DNA of 64,000 nt, taken from Azolla caroliniana (lineage: Eukaryota; Polypodiophyta). The position numbers and the translations under genes are program-made. Numbering within the stretch: position 1 is the first letter of the stretch; every line of letters starts with the position of its first letter. The stretch spans positions 12,462,001 to 12,526,000 of the forward strand of contig JBHGNT010000017.1 of assembly GCA_043228905.1 (NCBI GenBank), given 5' to 3'. The notes below the pieces were generated by a model. It saw nothing but the letters and a program-made list of their open reading frames with translations. It ran no database searches and was not told the DNA's origin. Below, in pieces: positions 33,922 to 44,108 of this stretch.

Positions 33922-34922
33922 ACGTGTGCCGTTCTCATCTTCCTGATTTATGACCCATGCGATTCCAGTCAGGCTGGTGTCTACCGTGATATAAACCAGA
34001 GTGTCCGGTTTGTATACAACTTTCTATAAAGCTGGTGCAGTTGTAAGCATTTGTTTTAGTCTCTGGACCACCTTTATGTGCTCTTCAGCCCATTCGAAAT
34101 TCTTGCCTTTCTTCAGCAAGCCGTAAAGTGGCTCAGTGACATGCGCGTAGTGCGGTATCCAGATGTGGTAGAAGGGGCATGCTCCCAAGAAACGTCGGAC
34201 CTCTATGACGGATCCACACTTCTCTTTCCTTACCGAGATGGCCTCTACCTTTGCCGGGGACGGCCTTCGACCATACGGCCCGCACAGGTGGCCGACCATT
34301 AAGATCTCTGGTTGTTCGAAAACCGATGTCTCCCCGGAGCAGGTAAGTTGAGCGCCCTCAAACCTCTCCAGTAGCTTCTCGTAGTCGGAGATGTCATCCG
34401 CGACAAAGCTTCAACATCCATTTGCTCCGGTCGACTCGGCCTTCGTGTCTTCCAGACACCCCTTTATAGTAATATCATCCAGGAATGGCATGGTGATGTC
34501 TGGGATGCAGTCCTTCAATACTTTGTTCATTGCATTCACCATGTGTGACACCAAGTTGGTCCCTCCTTGCGGCAGGGTACACATCCGAACTAAGTTGAGA
34601 GGGGTTCGCATCGTTGTGATGTCCCTGCTTTCGACGGCTAGCTGGAATTGATCATATACCCCGAGTATAGATCTCCGACTGAGTATATGGACCTCCCGAC
34701 GAAGGCTTGGTGAATGGTCTGACCGAGTATATGGACCTCGTCGATCGGAGGTCCGACTCCTGTATTGCGAATGGTCACCTTATTGACCGGTTGCAAGTCC
34801 TGAATGAAGCATAGCGTGCCATTCTTGTTTGGTACTATAAACCACTGGTTGGAGTAAGGGGTAGTCGATGGTTCGGGGATGCCCAACTCCACTTTCTGCT
34901 TAAGAAGCTCCATCAACATCAG
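33922..34922 (-). pseudogene. C RT and RNase H start, decayed
   Basis: Minus strand from 34922: KQKVELGIPEPSTTPYSNQWF, RFIQDLQ-like and VNKVTIRNTGVGPPIDE. A small duplication near 34680-34730 repeats GTATATGGACCTC. Then MRTPLNLVRMCTLPQGGTN, FLDDITIKGC near 34475 and FLGACPFYHIWIPHYAHVTEPLYGLL. RNase H begins near 34010 (VDTSLTGIAWVINQEDENG) and is cut by G at 33921. The right side is cut by K. Confidence 0.85.
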
Positions 34923-35321
34923 TGTAAGAGAATACGTTGTGCGGAAGCAATAGAAAACCGAATAGAGAAAACATAGGTTTAATGGAGAGCTTAGAATATA
35001 CACAATACGCGAGAGACACAGAGAATGAGCAGAACATTAATAATCTATTACCAACAATAATAGTTCTCTCTGTACATAAAACGTGCTCAACAACACTATT
35101 TATACAAGTCCTAAGAGAACTGACTAAAGTACCGCATACTTCAATGCTCACTCGAGCGTCTGACACTAACTCCGAGAATATTAACTACCTAGTAGTCTAG
35201 GCTACTACTAGGCTTCCGGTTATTGTTTGATCCAGCTAACTGACTCCCTAGCTCACCGACTCACCGATCCGGCTCAGGCTTATTTAGCCGATCTGGATCC
35301 GGTTGAACTTGCCACTCAACA
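34923..35321 (-). repeat. 3' LTR of K (399 bp)
   Basis: On the minus strand it starts TGTTGAGTGGC at 35321 and ends TATTCTCTTACA at 34923. It is preceded by the purine tract GAGCTTGAGAGGGAG at 35322-35336. Confidence 0.9.
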
Positions 35322-35710
35322 CTCCCTCTCAAGCTCAACATGAGGTCGGATCGTAGTGTCAGTCTCCATGGCCCCCGGTCACTTCGCCTCACTCGCACTC
35401 CTCGTCTGGTTTGGTCCCGTTTGCCGCAACCCCTCTAGTTCTGCGCACCTCGACCTCCTCGGTTGGTTTGTTTGCTCAACAGGCCCAATTCAGCTCCCTC
35501 GCTACTGTGACTTCGGCGCATGCCGGTTCGCCGATTCCTTCGTGTTGGCGTCGAATTTCGCTGCCTTCTCGTCCTCTTGGCCTTGAATTGATCTGGTTCT
35601 TCCGAATCCGTCTATTGAACCGAATCGGCTGTCTCCAACTCGTTCTAGCTCTTGTCCAAATCGGTCTCTCTCAATTCGTCTTCCGGTTCGAGGCCCTTCA
35701 CCACATCGGA

Positions 35711-37390
35711 TCATGTCCGGGTCTTGGCCGTCTTCTTTCGGTCGGCTTTGTCCTTCTTGACTCTGCCGCCACTGCCGCTTGTTCCAACTTGTTCGGATGT
35801 GTCAACTTCCTTTGTCGACTCGGCTCCTTTCTTGTCCTTGTCTCTCCCCTTGTCAGTTCTTCCCTTATTGGCGCAATCGACAGTCTCTTTGCCTTTGCCC
35901 ATTCTCCCCCTCAAGTGTGGCAAGTCAAGATGCTGAACACCAAGCATTTCGGTGAAGTGCTGCAACTTGTCCGATCCGAGCGGTTTGGTGAAGATGTCGG
36001 CAACTTGCCGATCCATATGAACATACCGAAGTTCGACTTCACCGCTCAGGACATGCCCACGCACGAAGTGGTAGTGCACTTCTATGTGCTTTGTGCGAGC
36101 ATGGAATACGAGTTTATTGGCGAGCTACATGCTGCTTATGTTGTCGCAGTAGATCAAGAACGGGGTCGGCACTTCAATCCACAGGTTTTGTAGCAGTGGC
36201 CGAAGCGAACTGGCTTCACAGGTGGCAATGGTAGTGCCTTAGTATTTAGCCTCAGTGCTCGAAAGAGCCACTATTGGCTGCTCCATGCAACAGCCGCGTT
36301 ACCAAAGGAAAACATATAGCCAGAGGTGGATCGGCGATTCGATGCATCGCCGATGCAGTCGGCATCGGTGTAGCCGACTAGCTCTTCGGTTGTACCATGC
36401 CGGTATAACAGTCCTCGTTCCTTCGTGCCGCTCACATATCGCAAGATCTGATGCGCGTACAGAAGATGCTCTACGGTCGGCTTCTGCATGTATTCGCTGA
36501 TCACGCCGACCGGATAACTGATATCGGGTCGTGTGATTGTCAAATATATAAGGCTTCCGATGATTTGTCAGAACCGCCACTCATCGCAGGCCGGTCGGAA
36601 GTCGGGACAGAGCTTCTGGTTCCGGTCCAAGGGTATGGAGATCGGTCGGCATTCCGTCATGCCGAACTTGTATAGCATATTCAACCCATAGTGTCTTTGT
36701 GAGAGCAATATGCCGTCGGGGGCTCGGATCACGTTGATCCCAAGGAAATAGTGAAGGGCCCCCAAGTCCTTCATCTCAAATGCGTTCGACAGCTGGGACT
36801 TGACTCGACTGATTTCATCGAGTCCGGGTCCGGTGATGACTAGATCATCAACATATAGTAAGATGCAAACCGAACCGTCCGGACCTTGCCAGATGAACAA
36901 CGAAGAGTCAGACGTGGAGGCCGCAAACACCATCTTATGCAACCGGTGCATGATCTTCACATTCCAAGCTCGGGGGGCTTGTTTCAGGCCATAAAGTGAC
37001 TTCTTTAGCCAACATACCGCCGACTTGTTCATTTCCGACTGGAAACCGGGGGGTTGGGTCATAAAGATGTCTTCTTCAAGATCGCCGTGAAGAAATGCAT
37101 TCTTCACGTCCATTTGGTGAAGATGCCACCCCCTTGCCGCAGCAACCGCCACCTTGGTCATGTACGCATAGTGATGTGCCATGTACTCATTGTACCTGTA
37201 CCGCGTCACGAGGTTTCACTGGCAGGAAGATCGGCGTAACTTATCGTTACCCGGTTTGGGGCCCTTCTTGGCCGGTCCGGACTTCGTTCCCGAAGATCCG
37301 CCTTCATCCTTTCCGGAGTTAGATTTGCTCCGATCCGACTCATCGTTGCCGGTTTCGTATTCTGGCATCTTCTTCTTCCCCTTCTCTTTG
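35711..37390 (-). pseudogene. K linker, RT and RNase H, internally deleted
   Basis: Minus strand from 37390: an acidic/Lys-rich linker, then YRYNEYMAHHYAYMTKVA near 37200. RT resumes abruptly at [22 protein letters not shown], because about 80 residues present in L are missing. Catalytic YVDD near 36855 is intact (ILLYVDDLVITG). RNase H runs from about 36540 (RPDISYPVGV) through DADCIGDASNRRSTSGY to YHFVRGHVLSGEVELRYVH near 36060 and DIFTKPLGSDKL near 35985. A few stops lie in RNase H. A long charged tail reaches 35711. Confidence 0.85.
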
Positions 37391-37395
37391 CGCGT

Positions 37396-37779
37396 TGTTC
37401 AGCGGCAAGCTCAACTAGAGCCGGATTGGCTGGATAAGCCTGAGCCGGCAAGCGAGACAGATTGGTAAGCCGTCAAGCAACAGAGCCGGTTAGCCGGATC
37501 CAATCGGTAACTGGAAGCGTAGTATTAGTTTAGACTACTAGGCAGTTATAGTCTTGTAGTAAGTGTTAGATGCTCGTGTGAGCATTGAAGTACGCAGTAC
37601 TTTTGTCAGTCCCATGAGGACTTGTATAAATAGTGGTACTGAGGATAGTTGTATCTACAGAGTGTTTATATCGTTTTTGAATATAGCTTTTACGTTCTGC
37701 TCTCTCTGTCTCTCCCGCGTACTCTGTGTATTCTCTGCTTTTCTCTGTTTTCTAACGCTTCCACAAGTAATCGTTTACA
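37396..37779 (+). repeat. 5' LTR of L (384 bp)
   Basis: It runs from TGTTCAGCGGC to AATCGTTTACA and is homologous to the K LTRs. It contains a TATA-like TATAAATAG near 37624. Confidence 0.9.
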
Positions 37780-37791
37780 TGGTATCAGAGC
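37780..37791 (+). other. Primer-binding site of L, tRNA-iMet type
   Basis: TGGTATCAGAGC directly follows the LTR. Confidence 0.95.
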
Positions 37792-37872
37792 GCGAGGGTT
37801 GAGAACCTTTGCAGCCGACAAACACTTGAAAGCAAGCCCTAACAACTCGTAAGAACAGCAGACAGAGAAGTG

Positions 37873-38730
37873 ATGGGTAGAGGAATGGTTTAGCTCACTC
37901 CCTGTGGAGAAACTCGACAGATCCAACTACGCATCTTGGTCGTACAAGATGCACCAGTACCTGCTTGGGCATGGCTACTCGAGTTTCGTCGAAGGAGCCA
38001 GCAAAACAACACTTGATGCGACACATAAGGATTTCCCAGTGTGGGAACAATCGGCAAGCAGAGTGATGTACTGCTTCGCGTCCAGTGCCGAAAACCAGCT
38101 GCTGAGCCACATCCGAGACGCCAAGATGCCGAAGGAGGCTTGGGGAAACCTGAAGAAGGTTTTCCCCCACAAGCACTATAGCCCGAAAGCTGCAACTCCG
38201 ACAGGAGTTGAGCAATGTCCGATAGAAGGACATATCGGTGGCGGATTACACGGCCCGGATCAAAGAGATTTGTGACTCGCTTGCCTCTATCAACATTACC
38301 GTAGAGGAAGACAAGATGGTACAGGTCTGTCTTGGGGGCTGGCGTCTAAGTTCAGAGCGTTCCGAATGGCGGGTTGTAAAACGGAGAATACGCCGTCATT
38401 TTTCGACTTACAGTCCATGCTCCTTGTAGAGGAGAACCACACCGGTGTGCCAACTAGCGCACCCATTGACAACCGGATGCTGTACACGGAAGCAGATCGG
38501 TCCCGTGGGCGTGGTGGACGAGGCGGGTCGGCACGCAATGGAGGCAGCCGACAATACTAGGAGCAAAGGCACAAAGAACGTGTCGAGAGCAGTTCCGGGA
38601 GCAGGGGGAGTCATGGCGGCACTGGAAGACGGCAAGAGAATGCTGGTGGTACTGTGGCAAAAAGGGCCACAGAGAAAGCCAGTGCTAGAGAAAACATGCC
38701 GATTCGGACAAATCCGGATCCGGCAAGGCT
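37873..38730 (+). pseudogene. L gag, frameshifted
   Basis: An ATG at about 37873 starts the frame, but it is lost within ten codons. VEKLDRSNYASWSYKMHQYLLGHGYSSF continues from about 37900. Breaks occur near 38165 and 38335. LLVEENHTGVP is near 38420. The knuckle (YCGKKGHRES) can be read near 38650 but in a shifted frame. It is closely related to the K gag. Confidence 0.82.
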
Positions 38731-40260
38731 AGCAAGGATGGCCGGCAAAGCTCGCACTACGCGAAGGAATCAAGAGGATCCAAGAACGGTAACGGGCCAG
38801 CCTTGGTGATGAAGCACGAGGCGAACTCGATGAAGAAGACCACTTCCAAATCCGAGGAAGTGTGGTATGTTGATTTTGGTGCGTCGAACCACATGACGAG
38901 CCACAAAGAGTGGTTCTCCTTCTTGGAGAAACCGGATCAACCAGGAGTAGTCGAAACCGGAGACGACACTCCTCACCCAATTGTGCAAGTCGGAGATGTC
39001 CCTTTGAGCCATGTCGGACAAAAGGCAAAGCTAATGAACGTATTACACGTTCCGACAATCACGAAGAACCTGATGTCGGTCGGACAGATCGTTGACCAGG
39101 GGATGCAGGTGCGGTTTACGCACTTTGGGTACTTCATCGAGGAAGAGGGCCAGATTATTGCGCAAGGGTGCAAAGACGGGAGGATGTTTATCCTCGACAC
39201 TAATGACGTCGGCACCGCTCTGTTTGCAAAAGCTTGACCTTATGCATTCTGATGTGTGGGAACTGGCACAGAATGTTAATCTTGGTGGGAATCGATATTT
39301 CGTCTCCTTCATCGACGACTATACGCGGCACACATGGAACGGGAATTGGAGAGGAAGATCAAATGCCTGTGATCGGATGGCGGAAAAGAATACTTTTCTA
39401 GCCAATTCAACAGTTATCTGCAGCAAAAGGGAATTTAGCGAGAGTTCAGCTGCAGATACACACCACAACAGAACGGTGTTGCCGAAAGGAAGAATGGATC
39501 GCTTATTGATGCGGCAAGGGAAATGCTGGAGGAGAAGAGCATGCCCAAATTCTACTGGGCGGAGGCAGTCCGAACGGCTGTCTACATCCAAAACCGGATC
39601 GGTGACAAGGTGTCAACTCACGAGCTGTATTTCGGATGCAAGCCGGATTTGAGACACCTTAAGATCTTTGGTAGCATTGCATATGTGCATGTACCGGATG
39701 AGAAGCGGAGGAAGCTGGATGCAAAATTGGAAAAATGCATCCTACTCGGTTATGCTCAAGAGCAAAAGGGTTATAAGTGTTATAACCCCCAGACAAAGCA
39801 GGTCAGAGTTAGTCGAGATGTTGAGTTCGATGAATCGGCATCATGGTATTCCTTACCGACTCCGACTTCCGATTCCGACCTGATGCCGGTGGAGGAGGCT
39901 AGTGAGCTTGAACCGGCCCAGGTAGAGGATGATGAAGCATGAACTCAGGATGAGAGTCCGGAATCGTTCCGGTTGAGCGGGCTGAACGAGAGACTGAGTC
40001 AATCTGACCAGTCCGATGAGGAACCGGCGAGTAGTGGAGACTCTGTCGTGCACTCCCCATGTAAGGAACCGAGGAGATGGTTCACGCGCAAAGAGAAGGA
40101 GAAGAAGAAGATGCTGCAATTCGAAACCGGCAACGATGAGTTGGATCGGTGTGCACCCGACTTCGGCAAGGAGAAAGGCGGATATTCGGCAACAAAGACC
40201 GAACCAGCCAAGAAGGGCCTCAAACCGGGTAACGGTGAGTTACGCGAGTCCACCCGCTAG
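38731..40260 (+). pseudogene. L protease and integrase, with deletions
   Basis: The protease region open at 38803-39237 reads WYVDFGASNHMTSH near 38865, so the usual DSGA is DFGA. The GAG-pre-integrase/HHCC part is missing: the sequence goes from TALFAKA directly to LMHSDVWE near 39240. The core is also shortened (RHTWNGNWRG near 39330). NGVAERKN-like sequence lies near 39475, in another frame. The integrase C-terminus (FYWAEAVRTAVYIQNRI, ILLGYAQEQKGYKCYNP) is open at 39523-39942, followed by an acidic linker to a TAG at 40258. Confidence 0.82.
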
Positions 40261-42001
40261 AAGGATCCTATCAAGCGATATTGGTACAATGAGTACATGG
40301 CGCATCACTATGCGTACATGACTAAGGTGGCGGAAGTGCGTGAGCTAGAGAGCTACACAGAAGCGGCATAGGACGCCAATTGGCGTGCACTGAGGAAGAA
40401 ATGCGGGCACTTGATGTCAACGAGACCTGGGACTTGGTTGATGCACCGAAGGGTGTGAAGCCGATCGGATGTAGGTGGGTGTACAAGGTCAAGTACAACA
40501 CTGACGGCTCGGTCAACCGATACAAGGCCCGATTAGTGGCAAAATGCTATGCGCAAAAACACGGCATCGACTACGATGAGACGTTTGCGCCGGTCGCGAA
40601 GATAACGACCGTCCGTTTTTTGCTCGCGGTAGCCGCAGCCAAGGGGTGGCATCTTCACCAGATGGATGTGAAGAATGCGTTTCTTCAGGGTGATCTTGAA
40701 GAAGAAGTCTTTATGACTCAACCCCCCGGTTTTCAATCGGAGATGAACAAGTCGGCGGTATGCCAGCTGAAGAAGTCTTTGTATGGCTTGAAGCAAGCCC
40801 CTCGCGCTTGGAATGCGTGGTAAGGCTCAGCCGGTCCGATATGTATCCTGCTGTATGTTGATGATTTAGTCATCACCGGACCAAGTCTTCTAGAAGTCAA
40901 CTGCGTCAAGTCCCAATTGTCGGACGCATTTGAGATGAAGGACCTGGGGGACCTTCATTATTTTCTTGGGATCGAGGTGATCCGAACCCCCGACGGCATA
41001 TTGCTCTCACAACGACATTACGTCTTGAATATGCTGTACAAGTTCGGCATGACAGAATGCCGAACTGTCTCCAGACCCTTGGACCGGAACCAGAAGCTTC
41101 GTCCCAACTCCGAACCGGCCTACAACGAGCAACGGTTCCAAAAAAATTTCGGAAGCCTTATTTACTTGAGTATCACGCGACCCGATATCAGCTATCCGGT
41201 CGGAATGATAAGTCAGTTCATGCAGAAGTCGACCTTGGAGCACCTTTAGTGCGCGCAACGGATACAACGTTATGTAGGCGGCACGAAGGACCGGGGCCTG
41301 TTATACCAGCGCGGTAGATACCCGAAGAGCTGGTCGGTTACACAAATGCCGACTGGGCCGGCGATGCATCAGATCACCGATCAACATCCGGTTACATGTT
41401 TTCCCTAGGAAGCGCGGTTGTTGCATGGAGCAGTAAAAAGCAGCCAGCAGTTGCTTTGTCGACCACTGAGGCTGAGTATCGGGGCACTACCATTGCCACC
41501 TGTGAAGCCATTTGGCTTCAGCGACTGCTGCAAGACCTACAGATCGAGGTACCGACCCCAATTCTGGTCTACTGCGACAACATAAGCAGCATGCACCTCA
41601 CCAAGAACCCCGTATTCCATGGTCGCACAAAGCACATAGAAGTGCACTATCACTTTGTGCGTGAGCGTGTCTTGAGCGTTGAGGTCGAACTTTGGTATGT
41701 TCATACGGATCGGCAAGTTGCCGACATCTTCACCAAACTGCTCGGATCGGACAAGTTGCAGCACTTCACCGAAATGCTTGGTGTTCAGCATCTCGACGTG
41801 CCACACTTGAGGGGGAGAACGGGCAAAGACACCAGAACAGGCAAAGGCAAAGACACTGCCGACTGCGTTGGTGAGGGAAGAACTAACGAAGGGAGAGTCA
41901 AGAAGAAGAAAGACGCCGAGTCGACAAGGGAAGTTGACACATCCGAACAAGTCGGAATAAGCAGTAGCGGCGGCAGAGTCAAGAAGGACAGAGCCGACTG
42001 A
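40261..42001 (+). pseudogene. L RT and RNase H, broken
   Basis: [22 protein letters not shown] near 40470 and [16 protein letters not shown] near 40590 start RT. YVDD near 40855 is intact but lies beyond a TAA near 40821. RNase H begins near 41180 (TRPDISYPVGM) and continues through [16 protein letters not shown] near 41460 to [12 protein letters not shown] near 41730. Several stops and frameshifts occur near 41249-41395. The charged C-terminal tail ends at 42001. Confidence 0.85.
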
Positions 42002-42307
42002 AGGAAGAAGGCCAAGACCCACACATGGTCCGATGTGGTGAAGGGGCCTGGAACCAGAAGACGAATTGGGAGCAACTGATTCAGACAAGTGTTGGAACGA
42101 ATCGGAGACAGTCGATTCGGTTCAACAAACAGATTCGGAAGAACCGGATCAATTCAAGGCCAAGAGGACGAGAAGGCAGCGAAAGTCGACGCCAACACGA
42201 AGGGATCAGCGAACCGGAACGCGCTGAAGTCACGGCAGCAAGGGAGCTGAATTAGGCCTGTTAAGCAGACAAGCTGACCGAGGAGATCGAGGTGCGTAGA
42301 ACAAGAT

Positions 42308-42385
42308 GGGTGTGCTCTCTCTGTCTCTCCCGTGTATTCTCTGCTTTTCTGTGTTTTTTAACGCTTCCGCAGGTAATTGTTTACA
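42308..42385 (+). repeat. 3' LTR remnant of L (about 77 bp)
   Basis: It matches only the last part of the 5' LTR, from GCTCTCTCTGTCTCTCCCG to GTTTACA. The polypurine tract and the LTR's first 300 bp are missing, but the flanking target duplication is intact, so the deletion happened inside L after insertion. Confidence 0.85.
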
Positions 42386-42390
42386 CGCGT

Positions 42391-43598
42391 GAACCGTCTC
42401 CTCGGTTCCTTGCGCGGGGAGAGCACGACAGAGTCTCCACTGAAAGGGACATGGCTGAAAGGGACTTCTCTGACGTGCACGATTGGGTGAGGAGTGTCAT
42501 CTCCGGTTTCGACGACTCCCGGTTGTTCCGGTTTCTCCACAAAAGAGAACCACTCTTTGTGGCTTGTCATGTGATTCGATGCACCGGAATCAACATACCA
42601 CACTTCCTCCAACTTGGAAGTGGTCTTCTTCATCGAGTTAGCCTCGTGTTTCATCACCAAGGTTGGCCCTTTACCGGCTTTTCCAAATTTGGATCCTTTC
42701 GATCCTTCTGCGTAGTGCAAGTATTGCCGGTTCTCTCTGTTGGCCTTGCCGAATCCGGATCTGTCCGAATCGGCGCGCTTCTTCCAGCACTCACTTTCTC
42801 TGTGGCCCTTTTTACCACAGTACCAACATTCCGTGTCGGCCTTTGCTTGAAGGACTCCGGCACTGCCTTCACTCCCCCTGCTTGTGGAGGATCCGGAACT
42901 GCAGTCGGCACATTCTCTTGCCGGCCGCAACCATTGCTAGCCGACCTGCCTTGTCCACCACGCCCACGGGGCCGATCTGCCTCCGTGTACAACATCTGGT
43001 TGTCGGTGGGTGCACTTATCGACACACCAGCGTGGTTCTCCTCCACAAGGAGCATCGATTGTGAGTCGAAAAATGACGGCGTAGTCTCCCTTGTACAGAC
43101 TGTCGTTCGGAAAGCTCCGAACTTAAACGCTAACCTGCCAAGACAAACCTGCACCATCTCATCCTCCTCGACGTTCACGTTCACAGAGGCGAGTGAGTCG
43201 CTGATTTCTTTAATCTTGGAGGTGTAATCAGCCACTGACATATCTCGTTGTCGTACATTGCTCAACTCTTGCCTGAGTTGAAGCTTCATGGCTGTAACGC
43301 TTGCGGTGAAGACCTTTTTCAGATTTCCCCAAGCTTCTTTGGGCATCTTGGCATCTCGGATATGGCTTAGCAGCTGGTCTCTGACACTGGACGTGAAGCA
43401 GTACATCACCCTACTTGCCGCTTGTTCCCACACAGGGAAGTCCTTGTGTGTCGCATGAGGTGCTGTGTCGTTAGCTCCGTCGACATAGCTCCAGTAACCA
43501 TGCCCAAGCAGGTACTGGTGCATCTTGTAAGACCAAGATGCGTATTTGGTTCTGTCGAGCTTCTCCACCCGGAACGAGCTAGCCATTCCTCTCTCCAT
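42391..43598 (-). pseudogene. K gag and protease, one frameshift
   Basis: An ATG at 43598 (minus) opens gag (FRVEKLDRTKYASWSYKMHQYL). The frame is open to 42654, but the knuckle lies in a second frame open from 42930 to 42358, so there is a frameshift near 42900. The knuckle CWYCGKKGHRESEC is intact near 42830. The protease motif WYVDSGASNHMTSH is intact near 42595. After about 42440 the reading jumps to the linker (GDSVVLSPRKEPRRRFTR), so integrase has been deleted. L follows. Confidence 0.87.
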
Positions 43599-43671
43599 TT
43601 TGCTTTTACCTATTCTTCTTGGTTGGTTTCCTTTTCAAGCTATGTCGACTGCAGAGACTCTCAAACCTCAC

Positions 43672-43683
43672 GCTTTGATACCA
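43672..43683 (-). other. Primer-binding site of K
   Basis: TGGTATCAAAGC on the minus strand, next to the LTR, is the iMet site with one change. Confidence 0.9.
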
Positions 43684-44108
43684 TGTAAAAGATATACGTT
43701 GTGCGAAAGCAATAGAAAACCGAACATAGAAAACACAGGTTTAATGGAGAGCTTAGAATATACAAAGTACGTGGGAGAGACATAGAATGAGCAGAACGTT
43801 AATAATCTATTACCAACACTAATAGTTCTCTCTGTACATAAAACGTGCTCAACAACCCTATTTATACAAGTCCTAAGACAACTGACTAAAGTACCGCATA
43901 CTTCAATGCTCACTCAAGCATCTGACACTAATTCCGAGACTATTAACTACCTAGTAGTCTAGGCTACTACTTGGCTTCCAGTTACTGTTTGATCTAGCTA
44001 ACCGGCTCCCCAGCTCACCGGCTCACCGATCCGGCTCATCCTTCCGGATGCCGATCCGGTTGAGGCTTATTCAACCGATCCGGATCCGGTTGAACTTGCC
44101 GCTCAACA
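43684..44108 (-). repeat. 5' LTR of K (425 bp)
   Basis: On the minus strand it starts TGTTGAGCGGC at 44108 and ends ATCTTTTACA at 43684. It is 26 bp longer than the 3' LTR, mainly through an extra GATCCGG-containing piece near 44040-44070. Confidence 0.9.

Larger units (their letters stand above)
37391..42390 (+). mobile_element. L, plus-strand Copia element inserted in K (with CGCGT duplication)
   Basis: The element proper is 37396-42385, with a perfect target-site duplication CGCGT at 37391-37395 and 42386-42390. K reads on across the site (RRRFTR then RKEKGKKKM). L is the same family as K. It has a full 5' LTR, but only the last 77 bp or so of the 3' LTR remain, and internal coding parts are damaged. 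Confidence 0.9.
34923..44108 (-). mobile_element. K, minus-strand Copia element inserted in C and split by L
   Basis: Minus strand: 5' LTR 43684-44108, primer site, gag and protease to about 42391, then element L. It continues at 37390 with the integrase-RT linker, partial RT, RNase H, purine tract and 3' LTR 34923-35321. The target-site duplication is ATCAG (34918-34922) against ATCGG (44109-44113), matching 4 of 5. Integrase is deleted, and so is the N-terminal part of RT, so K is non-autonomous. Confidence 0.88.

Noticed and set aside
35411-36193. Plus-strand 260-codon frame
   Set aside because: It is antisense to the RNase H and charged tail of K, and the same sequence in L (41500-42000) codes on the other strand.
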